Below are positions 49,642-58,385 of a DNA stretch of 64,000 nt, one piece after another (the first letter of the stretch is position 1; each line of letters begins with the position of its first letter). Where the stretch lies: assembly GCF_025685425.1 (NCBI RefSeq), contig NZ_JAGTAS010000051.1:1-64000 (forward strand), read 5' to 3'. The notes below the pieces were generated by a model. It worked only from the letters and a program-made list of their open reading frames with translations, made no database searches and had not been told where the DNA came from. Source of the stretch: Terriglobus albidus (GTDB lineage: Bacteria; Acidobacteriota; Terriglobia; Terriglobales; Acidobacteriaceae). The translations under genes were made by a program, and so were the position numbers.

Positions 49642-49773
49642 TAGTGAGGTGTCTCAGAAGTTCTTGTCATAGATGTTGTCGTCCTGAACGTAGTGAAAGA
49701 CCTGCTTTTTCGACGCTCCGGACGGCAAAAACTCTTAATGATTTAGGCCGTGAACTTCAGGGACAGGACACTA
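49642..49773 (+). repeat. Family B element, copy 2
   Basis: 132 bases from TAGTGAGGTGTCTCAGAAG to GGGACAGGACACTA with TA at each border. It is highly similar to copy 1 (shared AAAGACCTGCTTTTTCGACG and CTCCGGACGGCAAAAAC blocks) and carries a 6-base addition near the left end. From 49774 to about 49907 I see no feature. Confidence 0.75.
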
Positions 49774-49907
49774 GTACCTCTACCGCTCCGACAGGGATTC
49801 GGCGCCGCCTGCTGAAGACGTTGGTCAACGATAAAACCCAAACTCATAGTCGGCCCGGCGTCCAAAACTGCGCCTGCACTGTCGCCCCTGTTCCAACACT
49901 GTTTGGA

Positions 49908-50006
49908 CCATTTTCACTGGGTATCCCGGAAGAGGAGTGCAGGGCGTTTTCATTGCGGAAAACGCCCACAGATACGAATACCTTGGACTACAGGGAGAAT
50001 GCTCTA
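49908..50006 (-). repeat. Family A element, left end degraded, supplying the stop codon of the SLBB gene
   Basis: Read from the minus strand it begins TAGAGCATTCTCCCTGTAG, and TAG (50006-50004) is the in-frame stop of the export gene. The internal hairpin GGGCGTTTTC/GGAAAACGCCC is perfect. The far end is truncated near CATTTTCACTGGGTATCCC. Relative to its upstream gene it has the same orientation as the copies at 30758 and 32083. Confidence 0.75.
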
Positions 50007-52565
50007 GCGGCTTGCCAGAACACTCACTGTCGCCGCGCCTAATGCGAACTGCGAGAAAAGTTGTGAGTAGTCGAGGACCGTACGGAAACCCGAAATCTTG
50101 ATCGGTTTGTCGGGAATCACAATCGTATCTCCGGGATAAATAGGCAGCTTTTCGAAAGACGCGTGTTCCCTTCGTTTCGCCGACGTACGCCCGATAACTG
50201 AGCCATCCGCTCGAATCAGAAAAGAATGTTTCGGGTCTGCACCCGGGCGCAGATCGCCTGCGGCTTCCAGATAGTCCCTGAGCTTCCATGAAGATGAATA
50301 GCGAAGCGAGGTCTGTGCAAACACCGCGCCGACGACGTTCACCACCATCGGCCGCGACGGGACCCGCAGCACATCTCCGTTCTCCAGCTCAACCGCTCCT
50401 AAATCATCGGGCAACGATGCGGACGGCTCCAGCCCAAGCACGATCCGTCCTGTCGCATGTACCGCCTGCAAGCGCGCGATCTGGTTTTTCTGCGCATCCA
50501 CCGCACTGGAACGGAGACCCGCCTCTTCGGAAGAAGCTGCTTTCATCTGCTCACGGGCCGAAGCGCGATCCAACTCCAGGGCAACCGATGTCAGATATTC
50601 GTCAAGCCGCTGCTGTTGCATTATCCGCGTCGATTCGCGTGTGAAAGAGGCGCCATAAAGATAAGCGCTCCGCGTGAAGCCGCCCGCTCTCCTGATGACA
50701 TCGGTCAGTGTCTCATTGGGTTGCACACTATAAACGCCGGAGCTGACGAACTCTCCTTCCAACCGGATATAACGTGTCTGTTGTTCCCGGCTGGCGACCA
50801 CATCCAGCTGCGAAAAGATAGTCACCACATCGCCCGGTAGAAGAGGTAGATTCTGAGTTGCGTCATGCTCGTCAACCAGCTTCCCTAAATTGAACGGCAG
50901 CAGTTCACTATGCAACGTCTGAGGATTCAGACGCTCAATTACCGCGTAGTTCCAATTGATCTCCGGGGCCGCGATCGTCACTGTAGTACGCCGCTCCGAT
51001 GGATCTGCGGTCTGGATCCCGAGAGGCGAAGGGGAGTTGCTCGTAGAGCGCTGGGAAGACACCCTGCCCGCCTCCGTTGCCGCAGGGGTTGATTGCCGTT
51101 GAAAACTGAGAATGGGTACACCCAATTCATTGCGATGTTCCCAATATCCCGGTGTAAGCAACGCCGGTTTCTCAGGAAGAATGTCTGAGAGCCTCATGCC
51201 CGGTTTCCATCCGAAGCGCCCGGGCTCTGCGACGTTTCCGCGCAGCGTTACGGTGTTGTCGTATTCGTGGCGAAGAACGCCGACGCGCAGCAAATCGCCG
51301 TTCCGCAACGGCTGATTCGCCATCGCGACATCGTTCACAGCGATCTCGGTAGTAGTACGTCCTTTGCCCTTTTCCACCCGTTCCAAAGAGACACGCCCAT
51401 CCCCCGCGGCCGCGGCGGAGTAGCCACCCGCCAATGCCACTGCCGCCGAAAGCGTCTCTCCCTCGCGGATCTCATAAATTGCAGGACGCTCCACACCGCC
51501 CACCAACGCTACCTGTGGCCCGACGGTGGGGATGAAGATGATATCCCCGGGCAGAAGGCGAAGATCCTTAAGACGATCTCCACGCTGCAGAAGATCATAG
51601 AAGTCAAAAATAGCGGCAGTCTTACCGTCGCGCCGCAGTTCGATACTCCGCAGAGAACCATGGACCGATGGCCCGCCAGACGCCATCACCGCATCCACCA
51701 GTGTGCTCAGGGCACTGACGGTATATGTTCCTGGCCGTACCGCGTCTCCAAGAACGACAATAGAGATCGAACGGAGATGTCCGAGGTCGACAGACAGCGA
51801 GAAGTTGCGGAAGCTCTTCCGAAGCGTGCTTTCAAGAAATTGCTGTAGTTCGCTGAACCGGAGCCCCGCCACCCGTACCGATCCAAATTGCGGAACGTAG
51901 ATGTTTCCGCCGCGGTCGACCGTGAGCTGCTCATTCCGCGACTCGGCTCCCCATAACCGCAGAAGGATTTCGTCCCCAGGGCCAATCACATAGTCGCCGG
52001 TAACCTGCGCAGTCGGGCCAGGTGCAAAGGTGGAAGGAACTCCATAGAAGAGCTCTCGCCCATATACCGGAATCAGCTCTCCGGTCGACTCTCGCACCAT
52101 CTGTTGCATCGCACTCAAAGGTTGCCCCGCAAACAACACGGTTCCATCGGATGCTCGCTGAAACAACGTCCCCTTCGGAATGCGATCGAAGGATCGGTCC
52201 TGTATTTGGTCCTGGTTGCGATCCTGATTCCGCGGATCCAGGTTTCGAAGATCCTGGTTCCGAGGATCCTGGTTCCGAGGATCCTGGTTTCGCGGGTCCT
52301 GGTTTCGCGGATCCTGGTTTCGCGCTGGAGTACGCTCGTCCGTCTGTGGCAATCCCGCGGAGTCCACATACACCGAGGGTCGCTGCACGCTCGCTGCTCC
52401 CGCGCCCGTATTGCCGCCGGCATTACCACTTGGATTGCTGCGCGCCATGCACGCCGCGCTGTCCGCCGAAGCTGGGTCGGAACAATCGGACTGGGCGATT
52501 GCCAAACGAACCGTCAACAATGAGATAACACAAAGCAACGCACGGGAACAAAACCGGAAATGCAT
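50004..52565 (-). CDS. SLBB-domain polysaccharide export protein (Wza/OPX-like)
   Basis: 853 residues, far longer than E. coli Wza (~380). The signal peptide (ALLCVISLLTVRLAIAQ) lacks a lipobox. Residues ~80-120 are a run of RNQDP pentapeptides, encoded by near-identical 15-base repeats. Next comes the polysaccharide export domain (~190-270: VTGDYVIGPGDEILLRLWG) and then several SLBB domains (SISIVVLGDAVRPGTYTVSAL, ALVGGVERPAIYEIREGETL, IRLEGEFVSSGVYSVQPNETL, PMVVNVVGAVFAQTSL). A C-terminal hydrophobic segment (LFSQFALGAATVSVLA) could cross the outer membrane. It would form the envelope exit channel for the polysaccharide of the downstream cluster. It is divergent from the flippase gene by 83 bases. 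Confidence 0.88.
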   Translation of the reverse strand: MHFRFCSRALLCVISLLTVRLAIAQSDCSDPASADSAACMARSNPSGNAGGNTGAGAASVQRPSVYVDSAGLPQTDERTPARNQDPRNQDPRNQDPRNQDPRNQDLRNLDPRNQDRNQDQIQDRSFDRIPKGTLFQRASDGTVLFAGQPLSAMQQMVRESTGELIPVYGRELFYGVPSTFAPGPTAQVTGDYVIGPGDEILLRLWGAESRNEQLTVDRGGNIYVPQFGSVRVAGLRFSELQQFLESTLRKSFRNFSLSVDLGHLRSISIVVLGDAVRPGTYTVSALSTLVDAVMASGGPSVHGSLRSIELRRDGKTAAIFDFYDLLQRGDRLKDLRLLPGDIIFIPTVGPQVALVGGVERPAIYEIREGETLSAAVALAGGYSAAAAGDGRVSLERVEKGKGRTTTEIAVNDVAMANQPLRNGDLLRVGVLRHEYDNTVTLRGNVAEPGRFGWKPGMRLSDILPEKPALLTPGYWEHRNELGVPILSFQRQSTPAATEAGRVSSQRSTSNSPSPLGIQTADPSERRTTVTIAAPEINWNYAVIERLNPQTLHSELLPFNLGKLVDEHDATQNLPLLPGDVVTIFSQLDVVASREQQTRYIRLEGEFVSSGVYSVQPNETLTDVIRRAGGFTRSAYLYGASFTRESTRIMQQQRLDEYLTSVALELDRASAREQMKAASSEEAGLRSSAVDAQKNQIARLQAVHATGRIVLGLEPSASLPDDLGAVELENGDVLRVPSRPMVVNVVGAVFAQTSLRYSSSWKLRDYLEAAGDLRPGADPKHSFLIRADGSVIGRTSAKRREHASFEKLPIYPGDTIVIPDKPIKISGFRTVLDYSQLFSQFALGAATVSVLASR
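52210..52328. repeat. 15-base tandem repeat inside the SLBB gene
   Basis: About six to eight units of a 15-base repeat (typical unit CGAGGATCCTGGTTC on the plus strand) encode the RNQDP pentapeptide run. Units near the centre are identical or differ by one base, while those at the edges are degenerate (RNLDP, RNQDQ). Because the unit is a multiple of three, copy-number changes keep the frame. Confidence 0.8.
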
Positions 52566-52648
52566 GCAACAATCGCCTCAAAAAACTAAAGATGTTCACA
52601 CAACAGCGCGGGGAAACGTGATCGAAATGTAGACTAACATTCTTACTT

Positions 52649-54106
52649 ATGCCAACGTACCAGGCGACGACCTCGGTATCCGGTGATGGGATTGCCCAGC
52701 TGCGCAGGCGATCGGCTGAAGGTTTGGCCCTGCTTCTGACCCGCAACGGAATCACCATCGCACTCAATCTCCTCGGCACCATCCTGCTGACAAGAGCCGC
52801 CGGGCCGCAACTATGGGGCGCCTTTTCCGCAGCCCTATTCCTCTATCTGATGGCACAGGAGGTTCTGGTCCGCGGTCTCGCGGGGCATCTGATCCGCATG
52901 CCGGAAGAGCCCTCCAGATTTGAGATCCGCAGCACCTTTGCTCTCTGCAATCTGGCCGGCCTTTTCGTCCTGCTGCTGTGCGTCCTCTCTCGCCCTTTTG
53001 CCACCCGTTTCTATCCTGTGCCCGGAATCTACATGCTCCTGCTCGCAGGAGGCGTGGCCTGCTGGGCGACGGCATGGAGAGCTCCTTCGATCGCCATGCT
53101 CGAACGGCGATTATCGTACCGGCGCGTACTTGCGATCGAAGTACTGGATACCGCCCTCTTCGCCTTATCAGGAGTACTTCTTATTCATCTGCTGCCGGTC
53201 TGGCAGGCACTCGCGGCGGCACTCGCGCTACGCGGCATAGCGCCGGCATTACTCGCCTTCGCGTTGCAGCCGTTTCCCGTGGGCGCCTGGCCCGACCTCC
53301 ATCACCTTCGGGAGATTACACATTTCGGTACGGTGATGTCGGGTATCAGCCTCATCTCGGTTGGCGCCATGGCAATGCCCCCCCTGATCCTTGCTCCTCT
53401 GGCCGGCCCACGCGCCCTGGGGCTGCTGCAACTGACGTTCAGCATTCTGGGAAATCTCTTCTTCGCCGCATCGGCGCTATTGCGCCTGAGCCTTTCAACC
53501 TATGCACGGATGGAGCACCTGGACCACATTCACAACGACGTTGCTGAAAAGATGAGGATCTTGCCGCAGTTACTCGGCCCTCCCATATGTGTTGTCCTCG
53601 GAGGTTCCTCCTGGCTGATTCCCGCCCTCTTCGGCGCAAAGTGGATCGATATCCCTCCCTTACTCTTGCTTGCCGTACCGGGATACCTTCTGGCTGCCAC
53701 CGTGTGGCCGGTGATGAGCGGAGCTCTACTGGCGAAGGATCCACGGCAAGCCCTTCTCTTCGTACCGCTGATTCAGGCAATTGTTCTTGCTTTAACCATC
53801 CTGCTCACGGCTCATCGCTGGGGCGCGGCTTCGGGAGCCCTCGGCTACACCCTGGGACAACTCGCAAGTCTTTTACCGTTATTTCTCCTGTTTCGCAGAA
53901 CCTTCCGTCTGCCCCCCGTCACCGGCCCTCTAGCTACAGTGTTGGTGTGGAGTATCGTCGCCGTACTCCTGCACCGGCTCGCCACCCAGTCAAAAGTAGG
54001 GATATGGTGCCTGGTATCTTGCGTCATCCTGGTGTTTTGGGGTTTTCGTCAAGTACCACATGGACTGCGTGCACTTCTACCCGCGCGCGAGGGCTCCTCT
54101 GCATGA
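52649..54106 (+). CDS. Wzx-like polysaccharide flippase
   Basis: 485 residues with about 12-14 membrane helices, MATE/MOP superfamily. It begins RRSAEGLALLLTRNGITIALNLLGTILLTRAAGPQLWGAF, the usual flippase start (N-terminal amphipathic region, helix 1, then a G-x-L/Y-x-W/Y-G-x-F/L motif). Such proteins turn lipid-linked repeat units across the inner membrane. It is the first gene of a tight operon; its stop overlaps the next start (ATGA at 54103). It shares an 83-base divergent promoter region with the export gene. Confidence 0.85.
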   Translation: MPTYQATTSVSGDGIAQLRRRSAEGLALLLTRNGITIALNLLGTILLTRAAGPQLWGAFSAALFLYLMAQEVLVRGLAGHLIRMPEEPSRFEIRSTFALCNLAGLFVLLLCVLSRPFATRFYPVPGIYMLLLAGGVACWATAWRAPSIAMLERRLSYRRVLAIEVLDTALFALSGVLLIHLLPVWQALAAALALRGIAPALLAFALQPFPVGAWPDLHHLREITHFGTVMSGISLISVGAMAMPPLILAPLAGPRALGLLQLTFSILGNLFFAASALLRLSLSTYARMEHLDHIHNDVAEKMRILPQLLGPPICVVLGGSSWLIPALFGAKWIDIPPLLLLAVPGYLLAATVWPVMSGALLAKDPRQALLFVPLIQAIVLALTILLTAHRWGAASGALGYTLGQLASLLPLFLLFRRTFRLPPVTGPLATVLVWSIVAVLLHRLATQSKVGIWCLVSCVILVFWGFRQVPHGLRALLPAREGSSA

Positions 54107-55278
54107 TCGGCGATGCCAACATCCTTCCCGCGTTGACAATACCGCTGCAGATTACCCTTGCCTGTTGCACGTGGCCTCAGGATACAGAAGTGCGCCACCG
54201 CCTGAGTTTCCTGCTAGACAGGCCATGGGACGAGAGGGAATTGGCAAACCTGCTTCGGCAGCATGGTATTGAACCGGTCGCATGGAGAGCTCTGCGCCCC
54301 CATCAACACCATTTGAGCTCGGAGTTCGCCGCTTCTTTGCAGGCAAAGTCACTCCACAATACGCAGCGCAACCTGCTTTATGCCGGCGAAACCATGTGCC
54401 TGGTTGAGAGATTCCAGACCGAAGGTATTCCGCACCTCTTCCTCAAAGGACAAAGCCTGGCCCAACGGGCCTACGGGGACGGCATGTTGCGTGTCCTTAA
54501 AGATATCGACGTCCTTGTTCCGCCTGACGCAGCGCCTGCAGTCGAAGCTATCTTGCTGGAGATGGGATACCGAACAAAATTTCCAGCCTGGCAAAGCCTT
54601 ACCCCTGAAGGCCGGAAGCGGCGTGCTGTAGCCTATAAAGACGTCACCTACGTTCATCCCCAGCGAAAGATCGCCGTTGAATTGCATACACGTCTGGTAG
54701 AGAGCCCCTACATGCTGGACCTGCTTTCCTTGCGGCCTGACCGCGTAACGATTCCCGGTCTGCCACACCCTATTCCTACACTCACAAGGCTCGAAGAGCT
54801 GCTGTACCTTTGTGTGCATGGAAGCGTGCACCGCTGGGGCCGCTTGAAATGGCTTGCCGACACTGGCGCTCTCCTTCGCCGGATGGAGCCAGCGGAACAT
54901 CAGGAGCTTTTCGAGCTGGCCACAAAGCATCGCGTCAACCGTGCGGTCTCACAGACCTACGAACTTATCAGCACACTGCTGCTGACTGACCTTCCCAAAC
55001 CGTCTTCCAGCCGGATAGGGAACTCTTTAACCTCCGCAAGCCTCCGGAGCGTGACACGGGATGGAGGCCTCCTTCATCCTGAAGCAACCGTTCGCGGAAA
55101 GATCGGCATGTTGTGGAACGCACTTCTACTCAAACCTGACTTGCAATACCGGTTGTGGGAACTCTGGCGCCGGGCCCTTCCTATAGGAGATAAGCAGGGG
55201 CATCTCCTCACTCCGCGGCAACGGCTGGCCTATGCTCTGCGCCTTCCGTTTTCTGCACACCGAAAAGTCACTTTATAA
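54103..55278 (+). CDS. Nucleotidyltransferase-fold protein of polysaccharide clusters (NTP_transf_5-like)
   Basis: 391 residues from ATG 54103, which overlaps the flippase stop. The longer frame upstream is out of phase with that gene and is not used. The core is nucleotidyltransferase-like: HLFLKGQSLAQRAYGDG followed by LRVLKDIDVLV, where DID is the likely metal-binding pair, then YVHPQRKIAVELH with the third acidic position. A helical C-terminal half follows (CVHGSVHRWGRLKWLAD). The family is common in capsule and exopolysaccharide operons, but its reaction is not established. It is the second gene of the operon. Confidence 0.75.
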   Translation: MIGDANILPALTIPLQITLACCTWPQDTEVRHRLSFLLDRPWDERELANLLRQHGIEPVAWRALRPHQHHLSSEFAASLQAKSLHNTQRNLLYAGETMCLVERFQTEGIPHLFLKGQSLAQRAYGDGMLRVLKDIDVLVPPDAAPAVEAILLEMGYRTKFPAWQSLTPEGRKRRAVAYKDVTYVHPQRKIAVELHTRLVESPYMLDLLSLRPDRVTIPGLPHPIPTLTRLEELLYLCVHGSVHRWGRLKWLADTGALLRRMEPAEHQELFELATKHRVNRAVSQTYELISTLLLTDLPKPSSSRIGNSLTSASLRSVTRDGGLLHPEATVRGKIGMLWNALLLKPDLQYRLWELWRRALPIGDKQGHLLTPRQRLAYALRLPFSAHRKVTL

Positions 55279-55291
55279 TTTCCGCACCTCT

Positions 55292-56563
55292 ATGAATTCG
55301 GCAGAACCCGAAACGGTTACACATACAAGCGCCAATCCGGAAGAAGCTTCCAATCCGCGCCGCCGTTGGATTGTCGTTTCGGACAGCAATCCTTCCCCGC
55401 GCCCCAGAACCTCACCGTCGAAACATACTCTGCGTAGTCTGTTGCTGCACCTGCTGCAGCAAAAACGGCAGATCCTGCTTTCAGGGCTTATCTGCGGGGC
55501 CCTCACGGCAGTTATTTCGCTCTTTGTCCACAACACCTATACCGCGACCGCGTCGCTTCTGCCGCCGCAGCAAAACCAACCGGCCCTGACGGCATTGGTC
55601 GGGCGGCTGGGAGATGTAGCCAGTCTGGCCGGAGCCCGTGATCTGCTTCGTAATCCTGGGGCTCTCTACACAGCTCTGCTGCGCAGCCGCAGTATCGCCG
55701 ATGCCATTGTCGACCATTTCCAGCTGCAGCAGGTCTATCGCAGCAAACTGCGATCGTTGGCCATCTCCGAGTTGGAGAATCATACCGTCATCGATCTCGC
55801 TAAAGAAGGCGTAATCACCATTACCGTTAAGGATCATGATCCGAAACGGGCCGCCGCTATCGCGAACGCCTATATCGAAGAGCTAAGTAAGCTCTGTGAC
55901 CGCATGGCAATCTCTGGCGCCTCACAACGCCGCGTGTTCTTCGAAAAACAGGCAGCAAAGGCGGGCAACAACCTGGCCGACAGCGAGCATGACTTGCAGC
56001 TCCTACAGGAGAACAAGCACCTGTTAGCCCCTGAACAGCAGGTACGTGTCCTGATTGCGGGAGAAGCGGAGCTGCGTTCCCGCATTGCGACGAAGCAGAT
56101 AGAGATTCAACACCTGTTGAATTTCCGCACTCCCGATAACCCCGACGTCCTGCAGGCACAGCATGATCTCGCCGCGCTCCAGGCACAGTTGAGCGTTGCT
56201 CAGGCTACCGGGGGAACCGGGATCAAAGATCTGCCCGGCGCCGGTCTGGCCTTCTATCGCAAGCAGCGCGAGGTGAAGTATTATGAAGCGCTGCTCGAAG
56301 CATTGATGCGCCAGGTCGAAGCCGCACGGCTGGACGAAGCGAATGAAGCAGTGGTGCTGCAGACAGTCGATCAAGCTGTGGTTCCTGATCGCAAGTCAGG
56401 ACCGATGCGCAAACAATGGGCGTTGACCGGAATACTTTTCGGCATTATTCTCGGCATCGCGTACCTTACACTCAGGTTCTTTACGAAAAGCGCCGGCGGG
56501 CTGCGTGGTACCTGGAAGAATTTTGTAATGAATAGTGTTGTGCCCAGTGAGGATAGGACCTGA
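55292..56563 (+). CDS. Wzz/GumC-type chain-length determinant without kinase domain
   Basis: 423 residues from ATG 55292. The N-terminus is a ~50-residue Pro/Ser-rich cytoplasmic stretch, then the first membrane helix (QILLSGLICGALTAVISLFV) and the Wzz motif YTATASLLPPQ. A long periplasmic helical region (~residues 195-360) with coiled-coil character follows (EKQAAKAGNNLADSEHDLQLL, LLEALMRQVEAARLDEANEA). The Pro/Ile-containing stretch VVLQTVDQAVVPDRKSGP leads into the second helix (ALTGILFGIILGIAYLTL). It ends ~25 residues later, so there is no fused tyrosine kinase; none is found elsewhere in the window. It should set polymer length together with the Wzy-like protein. Its stop overlaps the next ATG by one base. 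Confidence 0.85.
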   Translation: MNSAEPETVTHTSANPEEASNPRRRWIVVSDSNPSPRPRTSPSKHTLRSLLLHLLQQKRQILLSGLICGALTAVISLFVHNTYTATASLLPPQQNQPALTALVGRLGDVASLAGARDLLRNPGALYTALLRSRSIADAIVDHFQLQQVYRSKLRSLAISELENHTVIDLAKEGVITITVKDHDPKRAAAIANAYIEELSKLCDRMAISGASQRRVFFEKQAAKAGNNLADSEHDLQLLQENKHLLAPEQQVRVLIAGEAELRSRIATKQIEIQHLLNFRTPDNPDVLQAQHDLAALQAQLSVAQATGGTGIKDLPGAGLAFYRKQREVKYYEALLEALMRQVEAARLDEANEAVVLQTVDQAVVPDRKSGPMRKQWALTGILFGIILGIAYLTLRFFTKSAGGLRGTWKNFVMNSVVPSEDRT

Positions 56564-57393
56564 TGTCCCCCGATGAGCATGTTGCCTTGCTTCGTACCGT
56601 AGAACGGATTTCCATCTTCGATATTCCAATCTGCCGCATCAGCCACAAAGCGGCAACCGCTACATTGATTCATGAAGCAGAAAGTCCGGGCCAGTGTGTT
56701 GCGGTGTTCACCGCGAATGCCGATCATGCGGTTCGGATACAACGGGACGAAGCGTTTCGCCGTGCTTATCAGGCCGCCGATGCCATCTTTGCCGACGGCA
56801 TGCCTCTGATCTGGACATCCCACCTGATGGGCCAGCCTCTACCGGCCCGCGTGACTGGCATCGACCTTTTCCATAGCCTCTGCGAGAAAGCGTCCGAGCG
56901 CAAACTGCCATGTTTCCTGCTCGGAGCGACCCAGGCCGTTCTGGAAGAGGCCGCAGTTTCGCTGCAAACGAAATATCCATCGCTCATACTAAGCGGTCAA
57001 TGCAATGGATATTTTCATGATGATGAAGCCGTATTGCGCCTCATCGAAGAAGCTCACCCGGCCATCCTCTTCGTCGCTCTCGGCTCCCCGAAACAAGAAG
57101 CTTGGATTGCCAAGTATGCGCCACGGCTACACTGCCGCATCGCCCTCGCAATCGGAGGCACTCTTGATGTCGAGGCCGGCCGTGTAAGCCGTGCCCCGGT
57201 GCCGCTTCAGAAGATTGGCATGGAATGGTTCTGGCGTCTCTTACTGGAGCCCTCGCGGCTCTGGCGACGATACCTCCTGGAGTGCCCTCGCGTATTGCCA
57301 TTATTGTGGCGCGATGTCCTGCGGGCACGCTTCCCCACTTCGACCTATCCCATCTTTGAAAAGATCGGCCAAGAACGGAAGGATCGCTCATGA
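56563..57393 (+). CDS. WecG/TagA/CpsF-family glycosyltransferase
   Basis: 276 residues. Family signatures: VFTANADHAVRIQRDEAFR, AADAIFADGMPLIW with the catalytic Asp/metal region, CFLLGATQAVLEEAA, ALGSPKQEAWIAKY and ALAIGGTLDVEAGRVSRAP. It adds N-acetylmannosamine (TagA) or its uronate (WecG) to a lipid-linked sugar at the cytoplasmic face. The window also encodes WecB (UDP-ManNAc formation) but no WecC dehydrogenase, so ManNAc itself is the more likely donor sugar. The C-terminal basic amphipathic region (RRYLLECPRVLPLLWRDVLR) would bind the membrane. Confidence 0.87.
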   Translation: MSPDEHVALLRTVERISIFDIPICRISHKAATATLIHEAESPGQCVAVFTANADHAVRIQRDEAFRRAYQAADAIFADGMPLIWTSHLMGQPLPARVTGIDLFHSLCEKASERKLPCFLLGATQAVLEEAAVSLQTKYPSLILSGQCNGYFHDDEAVLRLIEEAHPAILFVALGSPKQEAWIAKYAPRLHCRIALAIGGTLDVEAGRVSRAPVPLQKIGMEWFWRLLLEPSRLWRRYLLECPRVLPLLWRDVLRARFPTSTYPIFEKIGQERKDRS

Positions 57394-58385
57394 CCTCGGC
57401 CTCCCAACTGCTCTCCCGGCGTGAGACGGTCGTTTGCGGCCTTTGTGGATCAAGCAGGAACGAGCAGATCCTTGATCAGGACCAGCATGGCCTCGGCCTG
57501 AAGACCGTCATCTGCAACTCCTGCGGTCTGCTGTTTCTGAATCCAAGACCGACAGCCGATGCCTATCAGGCGTTTTATGAGGGCTTGTACCACAAACTCT
57601 ATCCCTCCAGGCTTGCCTTTGCGGGAAGCTCCATCTCACAGACCACCGGGGAAGCACGCGTTCGTTCCTATCTTCCCTATCTCGATGGAGAGATTAACCT
57701 GCTCGAAGTAGGAGCCGGTGATGGCAGTTTTCTCTTTGCCATGCGCCAACTGCTCACAACAGCGCGGGCCAGCGGTCTCGATCTCGCTCCCGAAGAAGTA
57801 AACCTCTGCCGGCAGCGCGCACTGGATGTACGTTTGGGAACAATTGAGACCGAATCCTCGGGAGCGTATACACATATCGCGGCGTTTCACACCCTGGAAC
57901 ACGCCTTAGACCCTCTTGGAATGTTGCGGGCAATGGCCGCGCGTCTGGTGTCCGGCGGGCTCTTGTTCCTGGAGGTACCCGATATTGAAAGCAACTGGCA
58001 CGGCCTCAGCATGATCCATGTCGCGCACCCGTACATGTTCTCGGCACATACGCTTTCACAGCTGCTTCGGACCGCTGGGTTCGAGCCGCTGACGGTAGAG
58101 CAGCTTCAGACAGAACCATTCACTCACAGCCTGCGGGCGATCGCCCGGCTGGCGGCAGATCCTGTTACGATCAGCTATTCCGCACCTGACGTGAAACTGA
58201 CCCGCGACGCCATACAGCGAAAAGTCGGCAACCTGCAGAAGCAGGCCCTCTTGCGTACTGTTCGGAATACAGCACGAGCGTTACTACCCCAGCGTCTGAT
58301 TGCTCTGTTGTGGCGTGTACGAACTTACGGTTTTCAAGCCACCACAGGGAAAGGCAATCCTCATACACCGGGAGTTCACGCGTGA
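57390..58385 (+). CDS. SAM-dependent methyltransferase with N-terminal zinc-binding motif
   Basis: 331 residues, overlapping the previous gene by four bases (ATGA). Residues ~15-45 carry CGLCGSSRNE and CNSCGLLFLNPRP, a four-Cys zinc site found in sugar C- and O-methyltransferases. The class I domain has motif I LLEVGAGDGSFL and a family-typical FHTLEHALDPLGMLR, then GGLLFLEVPDIESNW. The target is probably a nucleotide sugar or lipid-linked sugar. It is clearly a paralogue of the protein encoded at 63027-63968. Confidence 0.83.
   Translation: MTSASQLLSRRETVVCGLCGSSRNEQILDQDQHGLGLKTVICNSCGLLFLNPRPTADAYQAFYEGLYHKLYPSRLAFAGSSISQTTGEARVRSYLPYLDGEINLLEVGAGDGSFLFAMRQLLTTARASGLDLAPEEVNLCRQRALDVRLGTIETESSGAYTHIAAFHTLEHALDPLGMLRAMAARLVSGGLLFLEVPDIESNWHGLSMIHVAHPYMFSAHTLSQLLRTAGFEPLTVEQLQTEPFTHSLRAIARLAADPVTISYSAPDVKLTRDAIQRKVGNLQKQALLRTVRNTARALLPQRLIALLWRVRTYGFQATTGKGNPHTPGVHA

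Noticed and set aside
49291-49773. Direct repeats considered as the ends of a composite transposon or an att-site pair
   Set aside because: Only a palindromic module lies between them, with no transposase or integrase. Each repeat has its own inverted ends and TA borders, so they look like independent insertions.
52210-52328. Tandem repeat considered as a CRISPR array
   Set aside because: Units are contiguous 15-base repeats without spacers, in frame within a secreted protein, and no cas gene is present.
53587-54102. Upstream extension of the nucleotidyltransferase-like gene
   Set aside because: The frame stays open for 172 codons but lies inside the flippase gene in another phase and has no domain. 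ATG 54103 overlaps the flippase stop as in the rest of the operon.
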